Of a stretch of DNA of 11,262 bases, positions 5,601 through 11,262 are shown piece by piece (the first letter of the stretch is position 1; each line of letters opens with the position of its first letter). The notes under the pieces were generated by a model. That model was not told where the DNA came from. It was given only the letters and a program-made list of their open reading frames with translations, and did no database searches. The stretch lies in assembly GCA_003452915.1 (NCBI GenBank), contig DMMZ01000047.1, forward strand, positions 19,587 to 30,848. The letters are read 5' to 3'. Position numbers and translations under genes: made by a program. Source of the DNA: Clostridiales bacterium (GTDB lineage Bacteria; Bacillota; Clostridia; Oscillospirales; CAG-382).

Positions 5601-5647
5601 CCGACGGAATCGGAATCCGTTACTCTAATCCGCTGAGCTAAGGACGG
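5571..5647 (-). tRNA. tRNA-Arg (anticodon CCG), CCA encoded
   Basis: A full cloverleaf reads on the minus strand: acceptor CCGTCCT with AGGGCGG (one U-G), D-stem GCTC/GAGT, anticodon stem ACGGA/TCCGT with loop TTCCGAT (anticodon CCG at 34-36, reading CGG), T-loop TTCAAAT, discriminator G and encoded CCA. The T-stem GTGGG/CCCTC has a U-U mismatch at 50-64. The 3' end points toward the integrase, so this is the likely integration target. Confidence 0.93.
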
Positions 5648-5654
5648 CTATATA

Positions 5655-5708
5655 GCCGACATTTATATTGTAAAAATTTTTACGTAGTTTTGTCGGCATT
5701 ACAATATA
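5655..5708. repeat. Overlapping inverted repeats upstream of the tRNA
   Basis: Three inverted repeats overlap in this AT-rich gap. GCCGACA (5655-5661) pairs with TGTCGGC (5691-5697). TATATTGTAA (5664-5673) pairs with TTACAATATA (5699-5708). A central palindrome GTAAAAATTTTTAC spans 5670-5683. The tRNA promoter must lie here (a possible leftward -10 TACAAT at 5667-5672, with a poor -35). The repeats may be a converging terminator for the membrane-protein gene at 5727 or a small intergenic repeat. Confidence 0.5.
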
Positions 5709-5726
5709 ATAAATTGAATTTAAATA

Positions 5727-6155
5727 TTAATGTCTTTTCTTAAACAGGAAGTACAATAACCAGAAAATAAGTGTTATTAATAAAACAATTGAGATGGTTA
5801 AAATACTAAAAATGCCCTGTCCAATTGATTCGCTGTCTAATATTAAAAATATAGAATCGCATAACACGGTTGATATTATTATCGGACAAAGCAGATATAA
5901 AAGATCATATAAGATTAATTTTTTAAGGTTCTCCCCTGATTTTGTGTTTAACACATCGCTACATAATACTTTTAATGTAAGCATAAAAGGTAAAGCATAA
6001 AACAATCCTAGAAAAAACATTGTTACAAACAGAAAAATAATCGCATTCTGGGGATCAGAAAGCATTGCGAATAACTCTATTATTAACGGTAGAAGAATAA
6101 TATAGATAGTTTTTTTATATAGAATTTTTTTTGAGTATAATTTATTTATTGTCAT
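5727..6155 (-). CDS. Hypothetical membrane protein, four predicted helices
   Basis: A 142-aa, strongly hydrophobic protein with about four membrane segments (roughly 17-32, 38-64, 80-107 and 112-138), Lys-rich ends (YSKKILYKK at the start, LFKKRH at the end) and no recognisable motif. Topology with both ends in the cytoplasm is suggested by the positive charges. The ATG at 6155 has no good Shine-Dalgarno sequence. It lies 13 nt after the last stop of the acyl-CoA synthetase remnant, so it may depend on the promoter at 6489-6517. The next gene downstream is the tRNA. I do not recognise a family; the coding call rests on the long frame and membrane-like composition. Confidence 0.6.
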   Translation of the reverse strand: MTINKLYSKKILYKKTIYIILLPLIIELFAMLSDPQNAIIFLFVTMFFLGLFYALPFMLTLKVLCSDVLNTKSGENLKKLILYDLLYLLCPIIISTVLCDSIFLILDSESIGQGIFSILTISIVLLITLIFWLLYFLFKKRH

Positions 6156-6167
6156 TGTCTCTAATAC

Positions 6168-6454
6168 TCACACGACGTAGAGCATCATCATAACAGTGTC
6201 GCCTTTTGTAATTCCAGAGAAATAAAAAGGTTTACGGCCTTGTTTGATAACAGTTTCAAGTCATGGAAGGTGTAAACTTTTTTGTCGCCATTTTCGGTAC
6301 ACCACAAAAGCGCTTTTTTATTTTTATCCTGCTCTGCCCCTGCGTCAACAATATCATATGCGAAATTAAAGCCGTCAGGAATATTGACTTTATAATTTGC
6401 TTTTAAATCCTCATATGAATCAAATTCTATTCTGGGTAAAAATTTCTCTAACAT
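6168..6454 (-). pseudogene. N-terminal remnant of an AMP-forming acyl-CoA synthetase
   Basis: From ATG 6454 (AAGG about 10 nt upstream) the frame encodes 88 aa. The part from FDSYEDLKANYKVNIPDGFN to FAYDIVDAGA and on to ALLWCTENGDKKVYTFHDLK matches the start of medium-chain acyl-CoA/acetate-CoA ligase-like AMP-forming synthetases, which are normally over 500 aa. After ..NLFISL the frame ends in nonsense (ELQKATLL, stop). One base over, the DNA reads GITKGDTVMMMLY, the expected continuation LGI.KGD.VM..L.., so a one-base deletion has occurred at about 6215. That frame also stops at 6168. All AMP-binding and catalytic motifs are missing, and the rest of the gene has been deleted. The intact promoter upstream suggests recent loss. 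Confidence 0.8.
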
Positions 6455-6488
6455 GGCTCTTTACCTTCCACAATTTTTCGTCCTTAAT

Positions 6489-6517
6489 AGTATAAACAGA
6501 AATGTATCTGTTGTCAA
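6489..6517 (-). promoter_or_regulatory. Consensus sigma-A promoter upstream of the synthetase remnant
   Basis: On the minus strand TTGACA (6512-6517) and TATACT (6489-6494) are 17 bp apart, a near-perfect promoter. The spacer contains CAGA...TCTG (6497-6510), a short inverted repeat that may be an operator. It would drive the remnant and the downstream membrane protein. The 71-nt gap after hisIE (6455-6525) holds this promoter and no clear terminator. Confidence 0.8.
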
Positions 6518-6525
6518 GGAAAAAG

Positions 6526-7167
6526 CTATTTTGAAGTTTCTTGTTTGGTTTTTTTATCTATAACATGACGTGACGCAAGTTCTTTTTTTATATCATCAAC
6601 ACTTATATCCATTTCATTCATTAGCACGAGAATATGATAGCAAAGGTCTGAAATCTCATAAACTGTTTCTTCCTTGCTGTTCTTCATTGCACTTATAATA
6701 ACTTCGGTACACTCCTCGCCTACTTTTTTAAGAATTTTCTCTCTGCCTTTTTCGAAAAGATAGGTTGTATAGCTCCCCTCGGGACGAGTGCGGCTACGTT
6801 CTGCAAGAAGATTATACAGGCTTTCAAGCGTGAATGCCTGTGTACCGTCGTTGTATAAAAAACCGTTAAAACAGCTCTCTGTTCCGAGGTGGCAGGCAGG
6901 ACCTTCTTTTATTACCTTTACGACAAGAGCATCATTATCACAGTCGGTTTTTATTGAAACGATGTGCTGTCTATTGCCGCTTGTCTCCCCTTTTCTCCAG
7001 AGCATTTTGCGGCTACGTGAATAAAAACAAGTCATTTTCTCTGCAAGAGAAATTTCAAGACTTTCTTTATTCATGTATGCAACGGTAAGTACTTCGTTTG
7101 TATAAAAATCTTGTACAACTGCAGGAATTAGTCCATTTTCATCATATTTTAAGTTGTTTATATCCAT
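6526..7167 (-). CDS. hisIE: Bifunctional phosphoribosyl-AMP cyclohydrolase / phosphoribosyl-ATP pyrophosphatase
   Basis: A 213-aa fusion carrying out steps 2 and 3 of histidine synthesis: removal of pyrophosphate from PR-ATP (HisE) and opening of the PR-AMP ring (HisI). The HisI part (1-115) has GLIPAVVQDFYTNEVLTVAYMN, CFYSRSRKMLWRKGETSGN and the zinc/metal motif DCDNDAL..GPACH....SCF (C76, C92, C99). The HisE part (about 117-200) has GSYTTYLFEKGREKILKKVG, EECTEVIISA and YEISDLCYHILVLM. I chose ATG 7167, not the upstream ATG 7191. It has AGGGGA 7 nt upstream, lies 10 nt after the hisF stop, and starts with the usual MDI..LK sequence. It is the last gene of the operon. Confidence 0.95.
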   Translation of the reverse strand: MDINNLKYDENGLIPAVVQDFYTNEVLTVAYMNKESLEISLAEKMTCFYSRSRKMLWRKGETSGNRQHIVSIKTDCDNDALVVKVIKEGPACHLGTESCFNGFLYNDGTQAFTLESLYNLLAERSRTRPEGSYTTYLFEKGREKILKKVGEECTEVIISAMKNSKEETVYEISDLCYHILVLMNEMDISVDDIKKELASRHVIDKKTKQETSK

Positions 7168-7177
7168 AAATAATCCC

Positions 7178-7933
7178 CTATATTCTGACATGAATATTAT
7201 TTTCTTTAAGATATTTTTTCAAATCATTTATCAGTACTTCTTTTGAATGAAAAATACCTGCGGCAAGTCCTGCATCGATCCTGTCAAGCTCAAAAAGTGT
7301 CTTGAAATGCTCGATTTTACCTGCACCGCCTGAGGCTATAATCGGAATAGAAACACGCTTACCGATTTCATTAAGTAGTTCAAGGTCAAAGCCACCTCTT
7401 ACACCATCGGTGTCAATGCTGTTTACAACCAGTTCCCCTGCTCCGTTTGCTTCGCCTTGTACCGCCCATTCGAGAGCGTCAATGCCTGTGTTTTCTCTGC
7501 CGCCTTTGGCAAAAATGCGGAATTTTCCATCTACTCTTGCAATATCCATAGAGAGAACAACACATTGATTTCCGTATTTTTTTGCTGCTTCTCTTATCAA
7601 ATCAGGATTTTTTATTGCCCCAGAATTTACGCTTACCTTGTCTGCCCCTGCTTTTAACACCCTGTCGAAGTCGTCGACGGTATTTATACTGCCGCCTACT
7701 GTCAGAGGAATGAAAACACAGCTTGCAACATCCTTGAGTATGCCTGTAAAAAGCTTTCTTCCTTCAAAGGAAGCAGTTATGTCATAAAAAACCAGTTCAT
7801 CCGCTCCGCTGTCGTTGTAGAACTCGGCAAGTTTTACGGGATCGTCAATGTCTTTGACATCCTTAAAATTTACACCCTTGACTACACGTCCATCACGGAT
7901 ATCAAGGCAGGGAATTATTCTTTTTGTAACCAT
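7178..7933 (-). CDS. hisF: Imidazole glycerol phosphate synthase cyclase subunit
   Basis: A 251-aa TIM-barrel protein that joins PRFAR with ammonia delivered by HisH to make imidazole glycerol phosphate and AICAR. Starting from MVTKRIIPCLDI, Asp11 (CLDI) and Asp130 (LSMDIA) are the catalytic pair. Phosphate-binding loops are visible at LTVGGS (77-82) and IIASGGAG (198-205), with the NSIDTDGVRGGFD segment (171-183) between them. The frame also has an ATG 12 nt upstream (7945), but AAAGGA touches it directly, so ATG 7933 (12-nt spacing) is preferred. HisH and HisF form a heterodimer. The 166-nt gap before hisF, rich in hairpins, separates it from hisA. Confidence 0.97.
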   Translation of the reverse strand: MVTKRIIPCLDIRDGRVVKGVNFKDVKDIDDPVKLAEFYNDSGADELVFYDITASFEGRKLFTGILKDVASCVFIPLTVGGSINTVDDFDRVLKAGADKVSVNSGAIKNPDLIREAAKKYGNQCVVLSMDIARVDGKFRIFAKGGRENTGIDALEWAVQGEANGAGELVVNSIDTDGVRGGFDLELLNEIGKRVSIPIIASGGAGKIEHFKTLFELDRIDAGLAAGIFHSKEVLINDLKKYLKENNIHVRI

Positions 7934-7951
7934 AAATATGATCATTCCTTT

Positions 7952-8091
7952 CCACGGTGGTTTCTGCCGAAAGTAACAAACGCACCTAAAGGCTGCGTTT
8001 GACGATTGTGCCGGTTCGACGATAGCTGAATTGACTTTCTAATAAAGTCAAAGGCACAAAACCGTAGTTTAAAAGATTTATCTTTTAAACT
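7952..8091. repeat. Hairpin-rich gap between hisA and hisF
   Basis: The 166-nt gap contains five inverted repeats. AGTTTAAAAGAT/ATCTTTTAAACT has 12-bp arms (8066-8091). TTGACTTT/AAAGTCAA (8031-8038, 8044-8051) lies inside the wider pair TTGTGCC/GGCACAA (8006-8012, 8053-8059). AAACGCA/TGCGTTT (7978-7984, 7994-8000) and CCAC/GTGG (7952-7960) complete the set. No coding frame with a start and ribosome binding site is evident. It looks like an inserted, structured element in an otherwise compact operon, perhaps an RNA processing or attenuation region. Confidence 0.7.
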
Positions 8092-8099
8092 TTTCTTCC

Positions 8100-8813
8100 T
8101 TAAATTGCAGCACTAAGAACATCTTCAAGTTTTAACTTACCTTCGTAAATCGCTTTTCCGACTATCGCAGAGGAAATACCCATTTCTTTTAAGGCAATTA
8201 TTTCACTCAATGAACTTATTCCGCCCGAAGCAACAATATCCAGTCCGTTTATCAGAGAAAGTCGCTTGTAAATATCAAGATTTGTTCCCTTCATAGCACC
8301 GTCTTTTTCAATATCTGTATAAATTACTGTTTTGACACCTATGTCACGAACTTTCTCACAAAAAGAAACGCTTTCAACCTTTGTAACAGTTGTCCAACCG
8401 TCAACAGCGACAAAACTGCTTTTTGCGTCGATTCCAACAGCTATTTTCTCACTATATTTCTTGACCATGTCAACTAAAAAAGGGAAATTATTTATTGCGG
8501 CAGTACCAAGAATGACTCTGCTGACACCTGCTGAAAGGTATCTCTCGATTCTGCTTTCATCTCGAATTCCACCGCCTACTTCAACAAACATAGCGGTGGC
8601 CTTAATAACCTCACTGATACTGGAAAAGTTGGAGAGTGTACCGTCCTTTGCTCCGTCAAGGTCAACAATATGCAGGTATTTTGCACCTTTAGAGTAAAAT
8701 TCGGCTGCTGCTTCGACAGGAGTACGGCTGTATTTATCTACCTTTCCGTAATCACCCTGTGTAAGCCTTACAACAGAACCGCTTATGATATCTATCGCAG
8801 GGAATATTTTCAT
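8100..8813 (-). CDS. hisA: ProFAR isomerase (HisA)
   Basis: A 237-aa TIM-barrel enzyme that isomerises the aminoaldose ProFAR to PRFAR. Asp8 (FPAIDII) and Asp129 (VGIDAK) are the acid-base pair. Phosphate loops lie at VEVGGGIRD (78-85) and DIVASGGISS (192-201). I placed the start at ATG 8813, not at the ATG 8852 giving a 13-residue extension. ATG 8813 is preceded by GGAGA 8 nt away, overlaps the hisH stop by one base (TAATG) and starts with the conserved M.I.PAIDI. The one-base overlap with hisH implies coupled translation. The gene is followed by a long structured gap. Confidence 0.96.
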   Translation of the reverse strand: MKIFPAIDIISGSVVRLTQGDYGKVDKYSRTPVEAAAEFYSKGAKYLHIVDLDGAKDGTLSNFSSISEVIKATAMFVEVGGGIRDESRIERYLSAGVSRVILGTAAINNFPFLVDMVKKYSEKIAVGIDAKSSFVAVDGWTTVTKVESVSFCEKVRDIGVKTVIYTDIEKDGAMKGTNLDIYKRLSLINGLDIVASGGISSLSEIIALKEMGISSAIVGKAIYEGKLKLEDVLSAAI

Positions 8814-9433
8814 TACATTTCTCCAAACGCTTTTAAAATTTTCAAGCCGCATTCACCGCTTTTTTCGGGATGGAATTGACAGCCGTAAACGTTCTGTGAA
8901 GCAACAACTGCTGGAACTTCGATTCCATATTCGGCGGATGCGACAAGAGAATTATCGCAATCCTTGGCATAAAATGAATGAACAAAATACATATGCTCAC
9001 CGTAATTTGTGAACTTCATCAATTTGTTGTTATTATCAACAAGTTTAAGCGCATTCCAACCCATATGCGGAACTTTGTAATCGCATTTAATAGCTGTTAA
9101 ATCAGGTTGTATAGGGCAGATTTCACCTTTTATATAACCCAAGCCCGTATGTTCACCGTATTCGTAGCTTTTTTCAAACAGTAACTGCATTCCAAGACAA
9201 ACACCAAGAAAAGGAGTACCCTTTTTAACGCAATCGTCAAGTGTCGGAATCAATCCGGTTGAAGTCAGCTTATTTATAGCATCACCAAACGCACCTACTC
9301 CGGGTAGTACAATGTGAGACGCATTTTTAATTTCCGTCACGTTATCGGTAATTATACTTTCCAATCCTATATATTCAAACGAACGTGAAATTGAAAAGAG
9401 GTTTCCGACACCATAGTTAATTATTGCAATCAT
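8813..9433 (-). CDS. hisH: Imidazole glycerol phosphate synthase glutaminase subunit
   Basis: A 206-aa class I glutamine amidotransferase that releases ammonia from glutamine and channels it to HisF. The catalytic triad is visible: Cys79 in GVCLGMQ, and His188 and Glu190 in CQFHPEKSG. The oxyanion strand PGVGAFG (44-50) is also typical. The start is ATG 9433 with GGAG 9 nt upstream. It is separated from hisB by a 142-nt structured gap and overlaps hisA by one base. Length and motifs are normal. Confidence 0.97.
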   Translation of the reverse strand: MIAIINYGVGNLFSISRSFEYIGLESIITDNVTEIKNASHIVLPGVGAFGDAINKLTSTGLIPTLDDCVKKGTPFLGVCLGMQLLFEKSYEYGEHTGLGYIKGEICPIQPDLTAIKCDYKVPHMGWNALKLVDNNNKLMKFTNYGEHMYFVHSFYAKDCDNSLVASAEYGIEVPAVVASQNVYGCQFHPEKSGECGLKILKAFGEM

Positions 9434-9481
9434 CTATAAGCTCCATCTTTCCGGCGACATAAAATAATGTGAAAATTTTTG

Positions 9482-9553
9482 AACCATTCGCACCGGACAA
9501 ATGGCTACGCCGGTTGAGACCGGCTTGAAAAAAGTGGTCACTAACCACTTTTT
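9482..9553. terminator. Hairpins between hisB and hisH, including a terminator-like structure
   Basis: AAAAAGTGGT and ACCACTTTTT (9529-9538, 9544-9553) form a perfect 10-bp stem with a 5-nt loop. On the minus (his) strand it ends in six T. Next to it, GCCGGT/ACCGGC (9509-9514, 9519-9524) forms a second hairpin, and CCATT/AATGG (9484-9488, 9500-9504) a third. A terminator-like hairpin inside an operon could lower expression of the downstream his genes; the short GC stem suggests partial termination. Confidence 0.6.
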
Positions 9554-9575
9554 GAGCTTTAGGTTTGAAAAATTA

Positions 9576-10166
9576 TCAACCTATAATACCTTTTGTTGAA
9601 GGAATTTTACCGCCTGCTCTGGGGTCAATAGCTACCGCAGCCGACAAGGCTCTAGCAAGTGCTTTAAACGCACCTTCTATAATGTGGTGGCTGTTCTCCC
9701 CTGCGAATTGTTTGAAGTGAACTGAAGCTCCGAGAGAGCGTGAGAAGGCTGACATAAATTCTTTTACAAGCTCGGTATCAAATTCCCCTACCTTTTGAGT
9801 GGTAATTTCAAGAGCATAACCGAGTGCAGCTCTGCCGCTTATGTCAACAGCCGCAAGAATCAGGACCTCGTCCATCGGAAGAATCATACTTCCGTAACGT
9901 GTTATCCCTGCTTTATCACCAAGTGCATTATCGAAAGCCTTACCAAGAACTATAGCAACATCCTCTGCTGTGTGGTGAAAATCCACTTGAGTGTCACCCT
10001 TGCAGGTAAGTGTTATATCAAATTTTCCGTGTGAAGTAAAAAGCTCCAGCATATGGTCGAGAAAACCACAACCAGTATTTATCTGGCTAGTTCCGCTGCC
10101 GTCAAGGTTAAGAGTAAGGTCAATCTGAGTTTCCTTGGTGTTGCGTGTAATTTTTGCTTCTCTCAT
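9576..10166 (-). CDS. hisB: Imidazoleglycerol-phosphate dehydratase
   Basis: A 196-aa enzyme removing water from imidazole glycerol phosphate to give imidazole acetol phosphate. It has the two metal-binding motifs, HHTAED (64-69) and HHIIEG (160-165), plus GCGFLDHMLELFTSHG near residue 32, in the family's normal order and size. It is the monofunctional type, without the phosphatase domain found in E. coli. ATG 10166 overlaps the hisC stop by 4 nt (ATGA), and AAGGAG lies 8 nt upstream. The phosphatase step needs a separate HisK/HisN-like enzyme that is not in the window. Confidence 0.97.
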   Translation of the reverse strand: MREAKITRNTKETQIDLTLNLDGSGTSQINTGCGFLDHMLELFTSHGKFDITLTCKGDTQVDFHHTAEDVAIVLGKAFDNALGDKAGITRYGSMILPMDEVLILAAVDISGRAALGYALEITTQKVGEFDTELVKEFMSAFSRSLGASVHFKQFAGENSHHIIEGAFKALARALSAAVAIDPRAGGKIPSTKGIIG

Positions 10167-11230
10167 TTTATATGCTCCTTTAAAATATTTTCTGTTATAG
10201 ATGTCAAACGCTGCATTTGTTCCATTGTACCGATTGTAATTCGCACAAAATCGGCTGTTCTTCTCTCTGTGAAATATCGCACTAAAATATTATTTTTTCT
10301 TAGTTCTGAATAATAATCAACTGCTTTTATTTTGTTGTTTTGTCCTGCAAAGATGAAGTTTGCTGAGCTTTCCAATACAATAAAACCTTGCGAACGAAGT
10401 TCATTTGTTAAATAATTTCGGTTTTCTATAATAGTTTTTCTGCATTCTTCGAAGTAAGGTTTGTCACTCATCGCTGCTTCTGCAGCTAAAATAGACAGTG
10501 AGTTTACATTATAAGGATTAAAGGAATATTTTAATGTATTAAGGTCTGCAATCAGTTCTTTATCTGCAATCGCAAAACCTATTCTTCCGCCAGCAAGCGA
10601 ACGTGACTTTGAAAAGGTTTGCACTACTATCAGATTTTTATATTTGTCGATCAATTCGACAGCACTCTCACCGCCGAAATCAATATAAGCTTCGTCAACA
10701 ATAACCAGACGGTTTAAATCCTGTTGTATCAACTTTTCTATTTCGATTAGCGGTAGTAAAATTCCTGTAAGTGCGTTTGGGTTTGCAATGAATACTGTTG
10801 ATTTTATATCCTTGTAATCATCAATATTAATCTTATAATTATCGTTAAGCGGAACAATTGTCTCTTTTACTCCGAACATAGACGAGTATACCTTAAAAAA
10901 GCCATAAGTAATATCCGCAAATGCTGCACCGTTTTGGCATAGTCCGTGGAAAATAAAAGCCAAAGTTTCGTCGCTTCCATTACTGAGAAAGACATTATCA
11001 GTACTTAAACCATGAAAAGCCGCTATTGCAGAAACTGCTCTGGTGCATTTATCATCGGAATATAAATTGAGGTCGTTTACACCCTTACTCACAGCATCAA
11101 GTACAAGCGGACTGGGCGGAAAAGGACTCTCGTTTGTGTTGAGTTTAACAAGTCCGTCTATTCTCTTTGGCTGTAATCCCGGTACATATGGTTTAAGTGA
11201 TACAAGTTTTTTATCTAAAAAGTTACTCAT
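10163..11230 (-). CDS. hisC: Histidinol-phosphate aminotransferase
   Basis: A PLP-dependent class I/II aminotransferase converting imidazole acetol phosphate and glutamate to histidinol phosphate. Numbered from the upstream ATG, it shows NANPNALTG-type NPN (154-156), VDEAYIDF (Asp183), the PLP-binding Lys212 in TFSKSRSLAGGR and a C-terminal substrate-binding Arg334 in FVRITIG. Two starts are possible. ATG 11242 touches AAAGGA directly, so I prefer ATG 11230 (MSNFLDKKLVSLKPY, 12-nt spacing), giving 355 aa. It overlaps hisB by 4 nt. Upstream his genes (D, G, Z) would lie beyond 11262. Confidence 0.95.
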   Translation of the reverse strand: MSNFLDKKLVSLKPYVPGLQPKRIDGLVKLNTNESPFPPSPLVLDAVSKGVNDLNLYSDDKCTRAVSAIAAFHGLSTDNVFLSNGSDETLAFIFHGLCQNGAAFADITYGFFKVYSSMFGVKETIVPLNDNYKINIDDYKDIKSTVFIANPNALTGILLPLIEIEKLIQQDLNRLVIVDEAYIDFGGESAVELIDKYKNLIVVQTFSKSRSLAGGRIGFAIADKELIADLNTLKYSFNPYNVNSLSILAAEAAMSDKPYFEECRKTIIENRNYLTNELRSQGFIVLESSANFIFAGQNNKIKAVDYYSELRKNNILVRYFTERRTADFVRITIGTMEQMQRLTSITENILKEHIK

Positions 11231-11262
11231 GTTTATAGCCATTCCTTTCGTCGGAGCGCGGA

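Noticed and set aside
8332..8697. Plus-strand 121-aa frame opposite hisA
   Set aside because: Antisense shadow of a well-conserved enzyme, with no start signal.
8813..8852. hisA start at ATG 8852
   Set aside because: It would add 13 residues without similarity to HisA and overlap hisH by 40 nt; ATG 8813 has a better ribosome binding site and the conserved N-terminus.

Overview
The window joins two pieces of DNA. On the left (about 1-5600) is the lysogeny and integration end of a small temperate-phage-like element. On the right (about 5650-11262) is a stretch of ordinary chromosome holding the distal part of a histidine biosynthesis operon. The low GC content, strong AAGGAG ribosome binding sites, sigma-A promoters (TTGACA-17-TATACT), a fused hisIE and the hisC-B-H-A-F-IE order point to a Gram-positive anaerobe of class Clostridia. 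A Ruminococcus/Oscillospirales-type host is my best guess, not something the sequence proves.

Element, left to right. At 1-152 (minus) a frame encodes the middle of an MBL-fold metallo-hydrolase without its N-terminus; it runs off the window. Three small leftward genes follow (73, 77 and 50 aa). They are read from a consensus promoter (919-947) that faces a rightward cluster. Between the two directions (919-1017) lie several palindromes that look like operators. The rightward cluster holds a short cI/XRE-type repressor (TTG start), an ImmA/IrrE metallopeptidase overlapping it in function, and a HsdR-N-like nuclease gene broken by two frameshifts. It continues with a zinc-ribbon membrane protein, a serine alpha/beta-hydrolase lipoprotein, a small TPR-like protein, and a tyrosine integrase. 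Genes placed between repressor/ImmA and integrase are typically lysogenic cargo, so the hydrolase lipoprotein and TPR protein are candidates for conversion or exclusion functions.

Junction. The integrase gene ends just before two tandem 12-bp repeats, a strong minus-strand terminator and the 3' end of a tRNA-Arg(CCG) gene on the minus strand. This is the classic layout of integration into a tRNA 3' end. A U-U mismatch in the T-stem fits a tRNA whose 3' end was supplied by the element. The other attachment site is not in the window.

Chromosome. After the tRNA come a hypothetical four-helix membrane protein and a truncated, frameshifted N-terminus of an AMP-forming acyl-CoA synthetase that still has a perfect promoter. 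Then comes the his operon, transcribed leftward: hisC, hisB, hisH, hisA, hisF, hisIE. These cover the steps from histidinol-phosphate aminotransferase back to the PR-ATP/PR-AMP steps; hisG and hisD would lie to the right. The operon is tightly packed (4-nt, 1-nt and 10-nt junctions) except for two hairpin-rich gaps of about 142 nt (hisB-hisH) and 166 nt (hisA-hisF).
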